Shown here: piece after piece, positions 51,020 to 60,824 of the stretch | How the letters are laid out: every line of letters starts with the position of its first letter | Position numbering within the stretch: position 1 is the stretch's first letter | Source: Asparagopsis taxiformis | Lineage: Eukaryota; Rhodophyta; Florideophyceae; Bonnemaisoniales; Bonnemaisoniaceae | DNA length: 64,000 bases | Direction of reading: 5' to 3' | NCBI GenBank assembly: GCA_030407315.1 | Contig: JALQPE010002403.1 | Location: 62,001-126,000 of the forward strand | Made by a program: the position numbers and the translations under genes | Notes under the pieces: model-generated | The model's input: the letters and a program-made list of their open reading frames with translations, nothing else | The model's database searches: none | Told to the model about the DNA's origin: nothing

Positions 51020-51181
51020 TTAAGAACCCCGTCGTCATCACCAATCAAGAAGGTTACAACTGTATTGCCATCATTATCTCTGTTCATCACAGCTGAAACG
51101 CTTCTGTATCTTGCCGCACAACTGGCTGTTATTTCTGAACTGCGCCTCGGCGCAGAATCGGCTCCATCATCGGACACCATC

Positions 51182-52729
51182 ATGACGGACAACATTATAA
51201 GAAATGGAGTTGTAGAAGAGCCGCCTTCATCTCCAACAACCGACCTGTCCAAAAGCGACCCTCCAAGTATCTGGGATTTGCCGCCCATTCCCCATGTTGA
51301 TCGACCGACCAACACGAAATCCGCAGCATTCATCGTCGAGGAAGAACCTGCCGATAATGCGAGTGTCAACTCATCTGCCGTTGTACTGCCCTCCAGACCT
51401 GCTCCATTTCCGCCGAGAGTTCGATCCGTGCCCTCCGAAAGTGGATCTATCAGTGTCGCAATGGATGGTCCAAATCCTAGCCCCCATTTCGTCTCTCTAG
51501 AGAATGTTGCCAGGTTGTATCTTGAAATGAAGAATGAGCGAGATTTCCTCGTGAGAGAAAGTGCTAGTATTTTCAGTGACAGAGTTGCAGTTGTGAATCA
51601 ACTCCGTCAGCTCGAATTACAACTTAATGAATTGTTACAAAGAAAGGGTCGTTTGGAAGAAAATCTCGACACGCTCGGTCTGCGTGACGAGGAGAATCGA
51701 GAAAAGATCGCTGCGTTGGATGAGAAAGTTGCAAATATTTCCAGTGAATCGCAGCGCTTTGAGGCAACTGTTCGGGGACTCAAAGGAGATACACATGCGA
51801 GCCAAACTCGTGGCACTCCCGCCCGACCTCGCCCACGCCCAAGTGCAGCCTGTCAAAGGACGTTGTATGGTCACACTGGTAATGTGCTTGGCGTGGATGT
51901 TTGCAATACTACTAGTGTCCTCATCACTGCAAGCTCGGATCGATCTCTACGCACATGGGATTTATCTACTGGTCGCCGATTGGATACTCTGTACGGACAT
52001 GAAGGTTGGGTTCATGCCGTAGCTTTTGCTAAATCTGGTGAACGGGCCATATCTGGTTCAGGGGACAAAACTGTGAAAGTATGGGATTTAAATGACGCAC
52101 GAGGTCGTGGAACATGTCGTGCGACGCTGCGTGGTCATGAAGCTGGTGTTACTTGCGTGCAGTTAGATGACAGTGACATTTTGGTGTCTGGATCTCTTGA
52201 CAAAACCTTGCGTCGAATTGATCTCAATGCCGGAAGCGAAGATTGCTCTGTGATTCACGCTCATGAAAGTGGGGTGTATTGTCTACAATTTGTTCGACAC
52301 GGTTTAGCTTCTGGTGGTGGAGACAGTCTAATTCGAATGCATGATATTCGAACCGGGCTGTGTCATCGCACTTTGCAAGGTCATACCGCAGGGGCTGTCC
52401 GCGCGTTACAGTTTGACGATAACCACCTTATCTCTGGCGGTTCGGATCATGATTTACGATTTTGGGATCTGCGAACTGCGAGTTGTACGGCGGTTGTTGA
52501 TACTGGGGCTCGTATCAACGCCTTGAAGTTCGATCAGAACCGTGTATACGTTGGATGCGCTGACAGAACGCTGAAAGTCTACGACATGGTAACAAAAAAG
52601 CTTTTGGCGGAACACGGCGGTCATCTGGGACCCATTATGAGTCTTGCTGGTAACGGTGAGCACTTCTACACAGGCTCGACAGATCAAACCACCAAGATGT
52701 GGTCTTTCAGCGCACGGGAGTCTGCATAG
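51182..52729 (+). CDS. Coiled-coil WD40 protein, Mda1/Mdv1-like mitochondrial division factor
   Basis: 516 residues from the ATG at 51182 (MTDNIIRNGVVEEPP). The frame is open to 50915, but that part lies in the inverted repeat arm, so the later start is preferred. An acidic, Pro/Ser-rich N-terminus is followed by a coiled coil at about 107-200 (LRQLELQLNELLQRKGRLEE core) and about seven WD40 repeats from 226 to the end (TLYGHTGNVLGVDV, ITASSDRSLRTWDL, GSGDKTVKVWDL and so on). This order matches fungal Mdv1/Caf4 and the red-algal Mda1, which link dynamin Dnm1 to the mitochondrial division ring. The assignment rests on architecture and the YGHxG-type WD signature; another coiled-coil WD40 adaptor is possible. 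Confidence 0.68.
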   Translation: MTDNIIRNGVVEEPPSSPTTDLSKSDPPSIWDLPPIPHVDRPTNTKSAAFIVEEEPADNASVNSSAVVLPSRPAPFPPRVRSVPSESGSISVAMDGPNPSPHFVSLENVARLYLEMKNERDFLVRESASIFSDRVAVVNQLRQLELQLNELLQRKGRLEENLDTLGLRDEENREKIAALDEKVANISSESQRFEATVRGLKGDTHASQTRGTPARPRPRPSAACQRTLYGHTGNVLGVDVCNTTSVLITASSDRSLRTWDLSTGRRLDTLYGHEGWVHAVAFAKSGERAISGSGDKTVKVWDLNDARGRGTCRATLRGHEAGVTCVQLDDSDILVSGSLDKTLRRIDLNAGSEDCSVIHAHESGVYCLQFVRHGLASGGGDSLIRMHDIRTGLCHRTLQGHTAGAVRALQFDDNHLISGGSDHDLRFWDLRTASCTAVVDTGARINALKFDQNRVYVGCADRTLKVYDMVTKKLLAEHGGHLGPIMSLAGNGEHFYTGSTDQTTKMWSFSARESA

Positions 52730-52891
52730 TTGCAGTAAATTCCTCAAAGTCCTTCGGTGGACTTGTTACAGATCGGTGCCTGCTAATTTATGCAGTTTTG
52801 CAAACGTTCCTCGGACGGCCCACAATAGGTACTTAGTTTTCGTCAGCAATTCTACTACAACTACTTCTTGATATACACGTAGACTGCCGCG

Positions 52892-55800
52892 TTATCTCTT
52901 GCTACTTGCAGCTTCAATTAGCCCGTCTACTAACAATCGTATGTCAGGGTTGACAGGCAAAGCGCCTCGGTCCGCCTCGTTCTGAACTCTATCTCGAGGT
53001 GGGTATCGATCTGGGTGGATTACTTGGATTGGCGAATTACCAGCGGATCCTAAATTCATCCTAGCCGCCAATTGGCTGGAAACAACGTATCGCCCGGAGC
53101 TACCCCTGCTCCGCACATGCTCTGTCCCGTTCGAAATGGAACTGAAAGTGGAAGCCCCCAATTCACTATCCCCGTCATTGCCACGCATAGTTCGTTCTGC
53201 AAATGCCAAAGCATCAGACAGTTGGGTTGGGGGACTCGTCGACGCTGACAGCACTGGCGTACCTTCGACTGAACTCGATGATCTGACGGATTCGATAGAC
53301 CTCTTACGCTGCAAACCTTCCATAGCTCTCCTATGTGACTCTTCAAGTTTTTGCTTCTGCTTGTCATAAGCTTCTTGTAGAATTCGTTGTTGATCTTCTA
53401 ACTCATTGCTCATCAATTCTTCAGATCGATCCAACGGCATCTGTGGTAAAGATGAGGATGTCGGTACTTCAGTACTAGACTGTGGCTGTCCCGTTGACGA
53501 AGGATATTTGGCAGCAAAGTCATCAGCGGAAAAATGCATGTTTGAGAAAGCACCCAAGGAAACGCTAGATGCAATACCACCTACAATTTCATCAAAGTGT
53601 GGTCTTTCGCTTTCCGTTGTAGACAACGAACCGCTCTCATGACCATTCATTACTTTTGCTGTATGATCAAATGAAACGCTTGATGGTTGCCTCTGATTCC
53701 GCTTTAGTTCCCATTTGTTCAGCTCTTCCACAATATCCCCAAAGTCTCCCTTCACAGCTTCATCCAAGGGTGTGGCACCCCAGCGATCAACTGCATGTAT
53801 ATTTGCACCTGCTTGAAGCAAAACGCGAACTATTGGCAGACAACCTTCTGTGCATGAAAGATGAAGTGCAGTTCGACCATCATAGTCTCCAAAGTTGGGA
53901 CTGGCACCGTTGCTTAGGTATTGATTCACTGCCTCTAGTCTACCTTTTGACGCATTTTCAACTAGATCCAGACCTTTCTGGTTCTCTGACTCTGGTTGAG
54001 CCTCGTACAGATGCGCTGGTATAGATGACCCATACTGCCTCAATATTCGAAGAACTTTTCGATGCCCGTTATTAACAGCGTCATCTACCGCAGTTCGGCC
54101 CATTCTGTCCTTGACAGATGCAGATGCCCCATTCACCAAAAGTAATTCTGCAACTTCCGCATGACCTTCTGAACATGCTAGATGCAACGGTGTCCTCTTG
54201 TCATAATCAGTATAACTTGCCGACACACCAGAAACCAGTTTTTCACGTACAGAGTCCAAATCACCTTTGGCAGCAAACTGCATCAACTCCAAACTAGTAA
54301 CATCTACGGACGACGAACTGTCACTGAAAGCACCGTTTGACTTCAAGATATTCTGGACATCAACGTGGCCATTTTCACTTGCTTCGAATAACGGAGAATT
54401 TCCCCAACGATCTCTTGCATTGACATCGGCGCTGTGGTCTAGTAGTAAGGCACAAATGGATAAATGTCCTTTTGCCGAAGCCAAATGTAAGGGTGTTCTC
54501 TTATCGTAATCAACAAAAGTTGCTGGTACTCCTTTCAACAATTTTCCACGCACGTCGTCGTACCTGCCTCGAGCACAGTGATCCATGAGTTCCAGACACA
54601 TTGTGTACCAATTGTGATCATACTTATCACCTAGCACAGTGGCCGATCCAATCCGTGGTGCCAAATTATTGCCGCTATCATCAGACTGTGCACTCTTCCA
54701 GGAGCTTGTTCTAACGCTTGTATTTGTGGGAGATGTACGTTGACTCACTAACTGGTTGGTCCTCCCAGGTCCGCTCGGATGCACTACATGGTATGAAAAG
54801 GTACCTTGGTTACTAGATACCCTGCGAGTATGGGCGCCTTGCCCAATATCGTTCCCCGCTATGGACGAGTACGGGTTTCCCCCAAGTTCTTCTGGCATTC
54901 TGAAGTCGGGAAGTGACTTAATCGCGAGGTCACCACTCTTCCGCCTTGCAGATTCTCCAGATGAACTGGACTTACTTCCCACAACAACAATTGCAGGAAC
55001 ACCTCCCGTTTGTTTTCTCAACGAGCCACCCCTTTGTCGTCCACTATCTTGGCTCGAACCTTGAGGAAGAACTTGTGGTGTAAATGAGTAGATTTCATTG
55101 ATCGGGGCAGACCTTGGGTGTACCATGTCTGCATCCGCGGACTGAAATCTAGAAGGTGTGACAATTGGAGGTGTTACACGCTGATCATCAGGAATACCAA
55201 TACCTGAAGAAGCTGGTGTTATAGGTGTTGATGGTGGCCTAGGGGGAACTTCCAGCATATTCACATTGGCCGTCTGAGGCAGCTGACCATCCGAAATAGA
55301 TTGCGGAAAATGCCTCCCCAGGGGTGCATCATGGCCTTCGCTCTGATGTTCAACTTTGTCTGTTTCAGGGGGCAGACTAGCAGATTCGTATGTATACTGA
55401 GCTGCTCCAGATTCCGTTATTTGAGAATAAACCTGTTGATTCAGGTCTGCCTCAAAAGGCAGCCCTGATGACGAACCTCTTTGTTCCTCTTCTATGTTCA
55501 CTTGTTCTTGTAGTGCAGCCACCGGCTCTACAGGATCAGGTTGGATTTCTAGAGATGTTGTTTGTTGAACTTTCTCATTAGAAACCAAATCAGGAGGAGG
55601 AATCGGAATTGCTGACAAATCACTGGAGGAAAGTGACGCCTGTTGGGGAATCGGTTGAGGAGCTTCGGGTGGAATCGGCTGTGTCTCCTGTTGGACATCA
55701 GGGGACAGAACACCAGACGGGGTTTCTGCCGAAGCAATTGACTGGGCTAGAGATGCAACAGATAGTGCCTGAGAGCTAAGGAATGAGGAAGTGTGGGGTA

Positions 55801-57568
55801 AACCATGATTGGAAGCGGAATTGTGAAGCGAATATTCCATCGGAGACTCAATCGTTTCGTGGTAGTGAGGGTCTGTTGAAACATGTTCTGGTTGCTCTGG
55901 ATGGATGTTCTGAATACCAGCCTGTGCCGCTTCAAGATAAGAAGCGGCTTCGGGTGGTACACTTGACCTGGAAACACCGCGGCTGCCTGATGAATGCTGT
56001 GGCTGATGCGTTTGTACATTGTGCAATTCTTCTTCAGACGAATGGAGTTGTGGAGGTGACGAAACAGGTATCTCCTCTACTACATTCTGCTGGGAAGTTC
56101 TCGCCTCGCCATTAGATGTGGATACTGGGGGAGGTGCATTTGTTAGGTTTTGGGCTGGAGTTGCAGCCGTGGATTCCGCTGCAATTTGTTCAACTCCCGA
56201 ACTACCATGCCTCAGTATCGGCTGGGGGGTTGCATTTCGTGAAGCAGTTTCACGTTGAGCTTTAGCGTTTCGTACCTGACGATCAATTTCTTCGCGAATA
56301 ACATTTAGCTGTTGTTCGCCAAGACCAAATTCTGCGACCATTTCCTGAGCAATATGTTGAGAAATGTCTTCAAAGGGGTCAAATGTGAATTCTACCCTCT
56401 TGACAGCATCACGGATAGGAATTTCAAGTCCAATGGAAAAGCCACCATTCTCATTAGATGCAATAACTGAAACCTGTTGTTCGTCTCCATTTCCACCTCC
56501 TCCTTCAACCATACTAACGAGAACGTTCCTTTGCAAGGGATCCGACCAATCGATGAGTTCCATTCCCATGGGCATACTCTGTATAGGCTCATCTGCATTC
56601 ATTTCAACTGCCGCAGCATCAGGGATGCCAATGACTAGAGAAAGATTGCTAACACTGCCGTCATCCTGCTCCCAATCGCGAAACAAAGGGTGATTGAGAA
56701 GGTCAGCTGCTGAAGGCCTACGCGCTTCCCGTTGGAGACAAGCAGCTATTACAGTCTTGACTGGACCGTCCTCAAGCATATCTAATGCATGGGGCTTCTC
56801 ACCGCTGAGAACCTTTCTCAAGATCTGGGCCATGTTTTTGCATTCTGAGTAAGGATATTCCATTGAGACAATTTCCAGCAAGCACATGCCAAATGCATAA
56901 ATATCCACTTTTTCGGTATAGGATTCCTCGTAGAGTTCTGGAGCCATGAATTCGGGTGTACCTATAACCGAGTCTGCCTTTTCACGTTCCTTGACTCCAG
57001 AAAGGCCAAGGTCACCAATCTTAACTTCGCCAACATGGCCGTTGATGAAAATATTATCACATTTAAGGTCACGATGCATGATAGGGGGACTTTGGCTGTG
57101 CAAGTATGCGATGGCTTCAAGAATGTTAGAGCACCATCGTCGGATTACCTTGAGTTTGATTGCTTTTGCCTTTTTGAGATACTCTTTGAGAGTTCCTGAC
57201 ATCATCTGCTCTGTAATAAAGTTAATAGTCTGATTACCGTTACCGTCGACGCCGCGCCAAGTGTCGTAGAAGTGAATGATATTCTTGTGCTCCACCATGC
57301 GGAGGAGAGCGACTTCATTTGAAACTTTTTCCAAATCATGCTCGGATAAGCGGTCCACATGGAGCTTATTCCACGCCACCTCGAGGGCCTCTTCTGTGTC
57401 GAATGCTTTGTACACGGTCTTGTAGGCGCCTTTACCCAAAACGGAATTGTAACGTATGTAGCGACCATTGGGACTGGCCTCTGCATGGTGGTGGGCGGCG
57501 AGCTGGGCGTCGTTGCCTGTCATCGGTGGGGGAGCGGGGGATCTCACGCTGACTCTCTCTGAGCGCAA
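52892..57568 (-). CDS. WNK: WNK-family kinase fused to C-terminal ankyrin super-repeats
   Basis: 1558 residues in one exon. The kinase domain is at 38-298. It has the WNK hallmark: the catalytic Lys is in the glycine loop (GKGAYKTVYK, K50) and the usual VAIK Lys is Asn (VAWNKL, N67). HRDLKCDN (166-172) and GDLGLS (185-190) are intact, so it should be active. A WNK-type regulatory segment follows near 390 (VEFTFDPFEDISQHIAQEM). About 550 Ser/Pro/Gln-rich residues lead to three units of about 100 residues at 990-1284, each with ankyrin repeats (KRTPLHLASAKGHLSICALLL; KRTPLHLACSEGHAEVAELLL; GRTALHLSCTEGCLPIVRVLL). WNKs control ion and osmotic balance in animals and timing and stress in plants. 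Ankyrin fusion is not usual there. Confidence 0.9.
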   Translation of the reverse strand: MRSERVSVRSPAPPPMTGNDAQLAAHHHAEASPNGRYIRYNSVLGKGAYKTVYKAFDTEEALEVAWNKLHVDRLSEHDLEKVSNEVALLRMVEHKNIIHFYDTWRGVDGNGNQTINFITEQMMSGTLKEYLKKAKAIKLKVIRRWCSNILEAIAYLHSQSPPIMHRDLKCDNIFINGHVGEVKIGDLGLSGVKEREKADSVIGTPEFMAPELYEESYTEKVDIYAFGMCLLEIVSMEYPYSECKNMAQILRKVLSGEKPHALDMLEDGPVKTVIAACLQREARRPSAADLLNHPLFRDWEQDDGSVSNLSLVIGIPDAAAVEMNADEPIQSMPMGMELIDWSDPLQRNVLVSMVEGGGGNGDEQQVSVIASNENGGFSIGLEIPIRDAVKRVEFTFDPFEDISQHIAQEMVAEFGLGEQQLNVIREEIDRQVRNAKAQRETASRNATPQPILRHGSSGVEQIAAESTAATPAQNLTNAPPPVSTSNGEARTSQQNVVEEIPVSSPPQLHSSEEELHNVQTHQPQHSSGSRGVSRSSVPPEAASYLEAAQAGIQNIHPEQPEHVSTDPHYHETIESPMEYSLHNSASNHGLPHTSSFLSSQALSVASLAQSIASAETPSGVLSPDVQQETQPIPPEAPQPIPQQASLSSSDLSAIPIPPPDLVSNEKVQQTTSLEIQPDPVEPVAALQEQVNIEEEQRGSSSGLPFEADLNQQVYSQITESGAAQYTYESASLPPETDKVEHQSEGHDAPLGRHFPQSISDGQLPQTANVNMLEVPPRPPSTPITPASSGIGIPDDQRVTPPIVTPSRFQSADADMVHPRSAPINEIYSFTPQVLPQGSSQDSGRQRGGSLRKQTGGVPAIVVVGSKSSSSGESARRKSGDLAIKSLPDFRMPEELGGNPYSSIAGNDIGQGAHTRRVSSNQGTFSYHVVHPSGPGRTNQLVSQRTSPTNTSVRTSSWKSAQSDDSGNNLAPRIGSATVLGDKYDHNWYTMCLELMDHCARGRYDDVRGKLLKGVPATFVDYDKRTPLHLASAKGHLSICALLLDHSADVNARDRWGNSPLFEASENGHVDVQNILKSNGAFSDSSSSVDVTSLELMQFAAKGDLDSVREKLVSGVSASYTDYDKRTPLHLACSEGHAEVAELLLVNGASASVKDRMGRTAVDDAVNNGHRKVLRILRQYGSSIPAHLYEAQPESENQKGLDLVENASKGRLEAVNQYLSNGASPNFGDYDGRTALHLSCTEGCLPIVRVLLQAGANIHAVDRWGATPLDEAVKGDFGDIVEELNKWELKRNQRQPSSVSFDHTAKVMNGHESGSLSTTESERPHFDEIVGGIASSVSLGAFSNMHFSADDFAAKYPSSTGQPQSSTEVPTSSSLPQMPLDRSEELMSNELEDQQRILQEAYDKQKQKLEESHRRAMEGLQRKRSIESVRSSSSVEGTPVLSASTSPPTQLSDALAFAERTMRGNDGDSELGASTFSSISNGTEHVRSRGSSGRYVVSSQLAARMNLGSAGNSPIQVIHPDRYPPRDRVQNEADRGALPVNPDIRLLVDGLIEAASSKR

Positions 57569-58517
57569 CGCTGGTTTGCGACGGGAACCATGCAGCGGAG
57601 CGGCTGGCCGATGAGGCAGGCCGTTAATCGCAAGGTGTGACGGATGGGGGAGCGGTCGGACGGCGGGAGTTTATAAAAAAAACGGGGCAAATATATATTT
57701 GATGGAGACAGGCAGGCAAGTAGACGAGGAATAATGAGGTGCAACGAGTGCGGGGAATAGTTTAAAGGCACGGAGCACAAGGAGATCGGGGCGGGAGCGA
57801 CCAAGGGGAGGAGAAACAAGGGCGTGATGTGGCGTGGCGCGATGCGGTGCGACGCGGTGTGGCGAAGCGTGGCGTGGCGTGGCGCAGCACAGCGCAACGC
57901 AGTGCAGCGGTTGGCAGAGGGTTGCTCTACTCGGTACAGTCAAAGGGTATGCAAAGCGAGGACACGACGCGTGTAGTGCAGTTGTGGAAGGGTCGGAAAG
58001 AAAGGCAAAGGTGGTGGGGATCGGCTACGAAGGAGTGCAGTCGATAGGGGAAAGAGGGAGGAGAGCGAGTGAACGCGGCGAGGAAGAAAGGAACGAAAAA
58101 CGAAAGGTGGAGGGCAAAGCGACGCAAGCAACACAGTGCCTTAAAGCGACAAGTCGGTGAAGAGAGGGATTGGGTAAGCTCGACTTGTGCCTCGGACCAC
58201 TCGCCTTGTACGGACCATTATATCTCGTCACATACTTTGTCATCCCAATGGTCGACCGTGCATATCGCCTCGTTCGTCTTGTACCCGTACGGTCCGTCCC
58301 ATGGACCGATCCATTCTCAACGTGCACCGCTCCCATTGGCTTCCTCCCTCGTTGCTCCCTTCCCATTGGCTCTGCGAATCCCCAACCACAGTCGCTTGCT
58401 GGAGCCTACATTCCTCTAATTGATTGATACCTTTACCTCATCCTCTTCTTCCCGCCCACTTGCCAACCCGACCGCAGTGCGCTGCGCTGCCTTGCTCCCT
58501 GCGCCCCCCCTCCCACC
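57569..58517. other. Divergent intergenic region, WNK / KDEL receptor
   Basis: 949 bp between divergent starts. Contains a degenerate GGCGT-type repeat at 57821-57911 and purine-rich sequence to 58150. Short frames through it are compositional. Confidence 0.5.
57821..57911 (+). repeat. Degenerate short tandem repeat (GGCGT/GCGAC type)
   Basis: About 90 bp built of imperfect 5-base units such as GGCGT, GGCGC, GCGAC and GCAGC in the leader region of the WNK gene. Low-complexity DNA; no further role claimed. Confidence 0.5.
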
Positions 58518-59174
58518 ATGAACATCTTCCGCCTGGGAGCTGACATGCTCCATGTCGTCTCCATTTTCCTTCTCCTCCTCAAAATTCAAACCTCCCATTC
58601 CTGCGCTGGAATCTCACTTCGCACACAGATCGTTTACATGATCGTTTTCGCCACCCGCTATCTCGATCTCTTCTTCACCGTTCCGTGGCACTCCGCTCTG
58701 ACTTTGTACAACACAATCATGAAGATCCTATTCCTCTCCTCCTCCGCCTACACCATTTACCTCATCCATGTGCGATACAAGCACACCTATGACCGCGTGC
58801 ACGATACCTTCCGCATTCAATTCCTCATAATTGGTGCCGCCATTGCTGCGCTCATTTTCCATTTGCGACTCACTGTCTTCGAAATCCTCTGGGCTTTTTC
58901 CGTCTTCCTCGAGTCCGTTGCCATTCTCCCACAGCTATTTCTCTTGCAGAAAACGGGCGAGGTTGAGAACATAACATCACATTACATTTTCTGCCTCGGC
59001 GGCTACAGATTCTTATACATCTGTAATTGGGTTTGGAGATACTTTACTGAACATCGCAGAAACCAATGGCTCGCCTGGGGCTGCGGAACCGTCCAAACTC
59101 TCATCTATGCAGACTTTTTCTACTATTATTTCCTCAGTCGCAAGCAGGGGAAGAAACTTCGTTTGCCACCATGA
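58518..59174 (+). CDS. ERD2: ER lumen protein-retaining receptor (KDEL receptor, ERD2)
   Basis: 218 residues with seven membrane helices. ERD2 binds escaped ER proteins with C-terminal K/H/SDEL in the Golgi and returns them by COPI vesicles. Family blocks: MNIFRLGADMLHVVSIFLLLLKI, CAGISLRTQIVYMIVFATRYLDLF, YLIHVRYKHTYD, LWAFSVFLESVAILPQLFLLQKTGEVENITSHYIFCLG, and YADFFYYYF. The Arg and Asp/Asn positions used for signal binding (RYLDL, the RYK segment, YRFLYICNW) are present. The C-terminal KQGKKLRLPP is Lys-rich as needed for COPI. The start is the ATG at 58518, which matches the family N-terminus exactly. Confidence 0.95.
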   Translation: MNIFRLGADMLHVVSIFLLLLKIQTSHSCAGISLRTQIVYMIVFATRYLDLFFTVPWHSALTLYNTIMKILFLSSSAYTIYLIHVRYKHTYDRVHDTFRIQFLIIGAAIAALIFHLRLTVFEILWAFSVFLESVAILPQLFLLQKTGEVENITSHYIFCLGGYRFLYICNWVWRYFTEHRRNQWLAWGCGTVQTLIYADFFYYYFLSRKQGKKLRLPP

Positions 59175-59208
59175 ATAAACATCGCTCCAAACTGTTCATG
59201 CTAACATT

Positions 59209-60447
59209 TTATGCGTAATATCGCGACACCAACTCCAGTATTTGCCCTAGGAATGCTCTGGCGTCCCCTCCTCCGTTGGATCGCAACAAAATCTTCTTCT
59301 CCTCCTCGCTCAATGTGCTCGCGAATCGCACTAGCATCTTTAGCCGTCCAATCTTCATACTGTGTACTTTTGGACTGGACCAATCATGAATCCCGCCATC
59401 AGCATCTACATATGCTTCATAAAACCTGCGCTCCGTCTCGAAATTCCGTTCAACACGACCCTCGACTCCATGCTCCCCAACAGTTCCTCGCAGGGTTTTC
59501 AAAAGCGCTTCTCGAATCTCCCAGAATATCCATGGATTCTGCACAGCACCACGTCCTACCATAACATCATCACACCCAGTATCATCCAGCATTCGCAATG
59601 CATCACCTGCAGAATGAATATCACCGTTCCCAACAACCTGTACTCTATCCCCACATAACCGCTTAGCCTCTCCAATCAAATCCCAACACGCATGACCAGA
59701 ATAACCTTGCACCTTTGTCCTCGGGTGTAACGTCAGCATCGATATACCAGCTTCGACAGCTGCCAACACATTTTCCTCAAATAATGCAGTCGATTCGAAA
59801 CCGCTCCGCATCTTCACACTAACATCAGCCCCAGAGTCCTTCACAGCTTCAACCATTGCTTTGGCTACATCATGTAAACAATCGGGCGTTCGCAGTAAGC
59901 TTGCGCCCGCTCCTCTTCCATTCACCCTCTTTGAAGGGCACCCGCAATTTAAATCAACCCTATGAGCCTTTTGCGTGTACACAAGTTCCGCACACGCCAT
60001 GCCCATAGCCTCGGGGTCGCCACCCATAATCTGCGCAGCCAATGGTATTGAACCCATTTCAGCTGGGTTATATCGACTGCCAATTGCACCTCTTATGTCC
60101 GCTATTCTAGGAGCTGTGATTCTTATAAACTCATGAACGGCCTCGTGCATTCCTCCTATGGTCGCAATAGCAGTTCGGAATTGTCGATCACCAAGCACCT
60201 CCATGGGGGCGAGAATGAATCTAGGATGCTTCCGATGATAGCTGCTGTGTGCATCTTTAAATGGTTGATTCAGGCTTTGCAACTGTTCTCCATACACAGG
60301 TTCAATACGCACTTGCCGCACTCTACAGCAGAGATTGTGCCTCACCCTTGCTCGCTTCCTGCCATTCCCAGAACTCAATCGATTACATCCCTTATTGTTT
60401 GCCGTAAATATATCTGGAATGAAACCAGTTTGGAACGTCCCACCCAT
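59209..60447 (-). CDS. tRNA-dihydrouridine synthase (Dus family)
   Basis: 412 residues. Dus enzymes reduce uridines in tRNA D-loops using FMN and NADPH. FMN-barrel motifs: ILAPMEVLGDRQFR (78-91), PLAAQIMGGDPEAM, VDLNCGCPSKRVNGRGAGASLL (164-185) with the catalytic Cys170, VKMRSG, LHPRTKVQGYSG and VVGNGDI, then MVGRGAVQNPWIFWEI. The family layout most resembles the bacterial DusC/DusA-like type found in plants and algae. The N-terminal 70 residues are basic and lack the enzyme fold, possibly an organelle targeting peptide. Start at 60447 is the furthest upstream in-frame ATG; a later start is possible. The modified position cannot be told. Confidence 0.88.
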   Translation of the reverse strand: MGGTFQTGFIPDIFTANNKGCNRLSSGNGRKRARVRHNLCCRVRQVRIEPVYGEQLQSLNQPFKDAHSSYHRKHPRFILAPMEVLGDRQFRTAIATIGGMHEAVHEFIRITAPRIADIRGAIGSRYNPAEMGSIPLAAQIMGGDPEAMGMACAELVYTQKAHRVDLNCGCPSKRVNGRGAGASLLRTPDCLHDVAKAMVEAVKDSGADVSVKMRSGFESTALFEENVLAAVEAGISMLTLHPRTKVQGYSGHACWDLIGEAKRLCGDRVQVVGNGDIHSAGDALRMLDDTGCDDVMVGRGAVQNPWIFWEIREALLKTLRGTVGEHGVEGRVERNFETERRFYEAYVDADGGIHDWSSPKVHSMKIGRLKMLVRFASTLSEEEKKILLRSNGGGDARAFLGQILELVSRYYA

Positions 60448-60824
60448 CCTGGAGCTCGAGATGACGGCAAGCGGCTTGTATGCTCTGCGAGATCAGATGG
60501 ATGACTTAAATGATTCCATCGTGGCATTTTTCATACCCCCGATTTCAGCTTTTTCGAGAATTCCGTTTGTCAGGTCACCTGACGCGCTGGCCACCCACAT
60601 TCATGTATGAAATTGAGTTGGGCGCATGCGTGGAGCCGGATGGTTCGCGAGAGCTGACGCTTGCGGACAACCGCTTTGAATTGGTAAAAAGTTTATTGCG
60701 AACATAATACGATTTCGTTCACAGCCCACCCTCAAGATGTCACTCAATTCAACTCTTAGTTGTGAAGCGGGTTGCTAGAAAGAGGAGTCTACATTAACTA
60801 GCAAACCGAAAAGTTCCCAGTTAG
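60448..60824. other. Short interval with a possible small plus-strand gene
   Basis: Two protein-like stretches occur on the plus strand in different frames. Around 60460-60520 it reads MTASGLYALRDQMDDLNDS; from 60574 to the TAA at 60707 it reads HLTRWPPTFMYEIELG and on to a stop. They could be exons of one small gene, but no GT-AG intron of acceptable size joins them in frame (the only frame-correct option is 28 bp). A simple 65-codon frame at 60510-60707 is the alternative. No family was recognised. Confidence 0.25.

Noticed and set aside
50915..51181. N-terminal extension of the WD40 protein
   Set aside because: The first part is the reverse strand of the inverted-repeat arm; the ATG at 51182 starts the protein-like sequence.
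60421..60707. Two-exon small gene upstream of the Dus gene
   Set aside because: Both pieces look protein-like, but the only frame-correct intron would be 28 bp; kept only as a low-confidence note.
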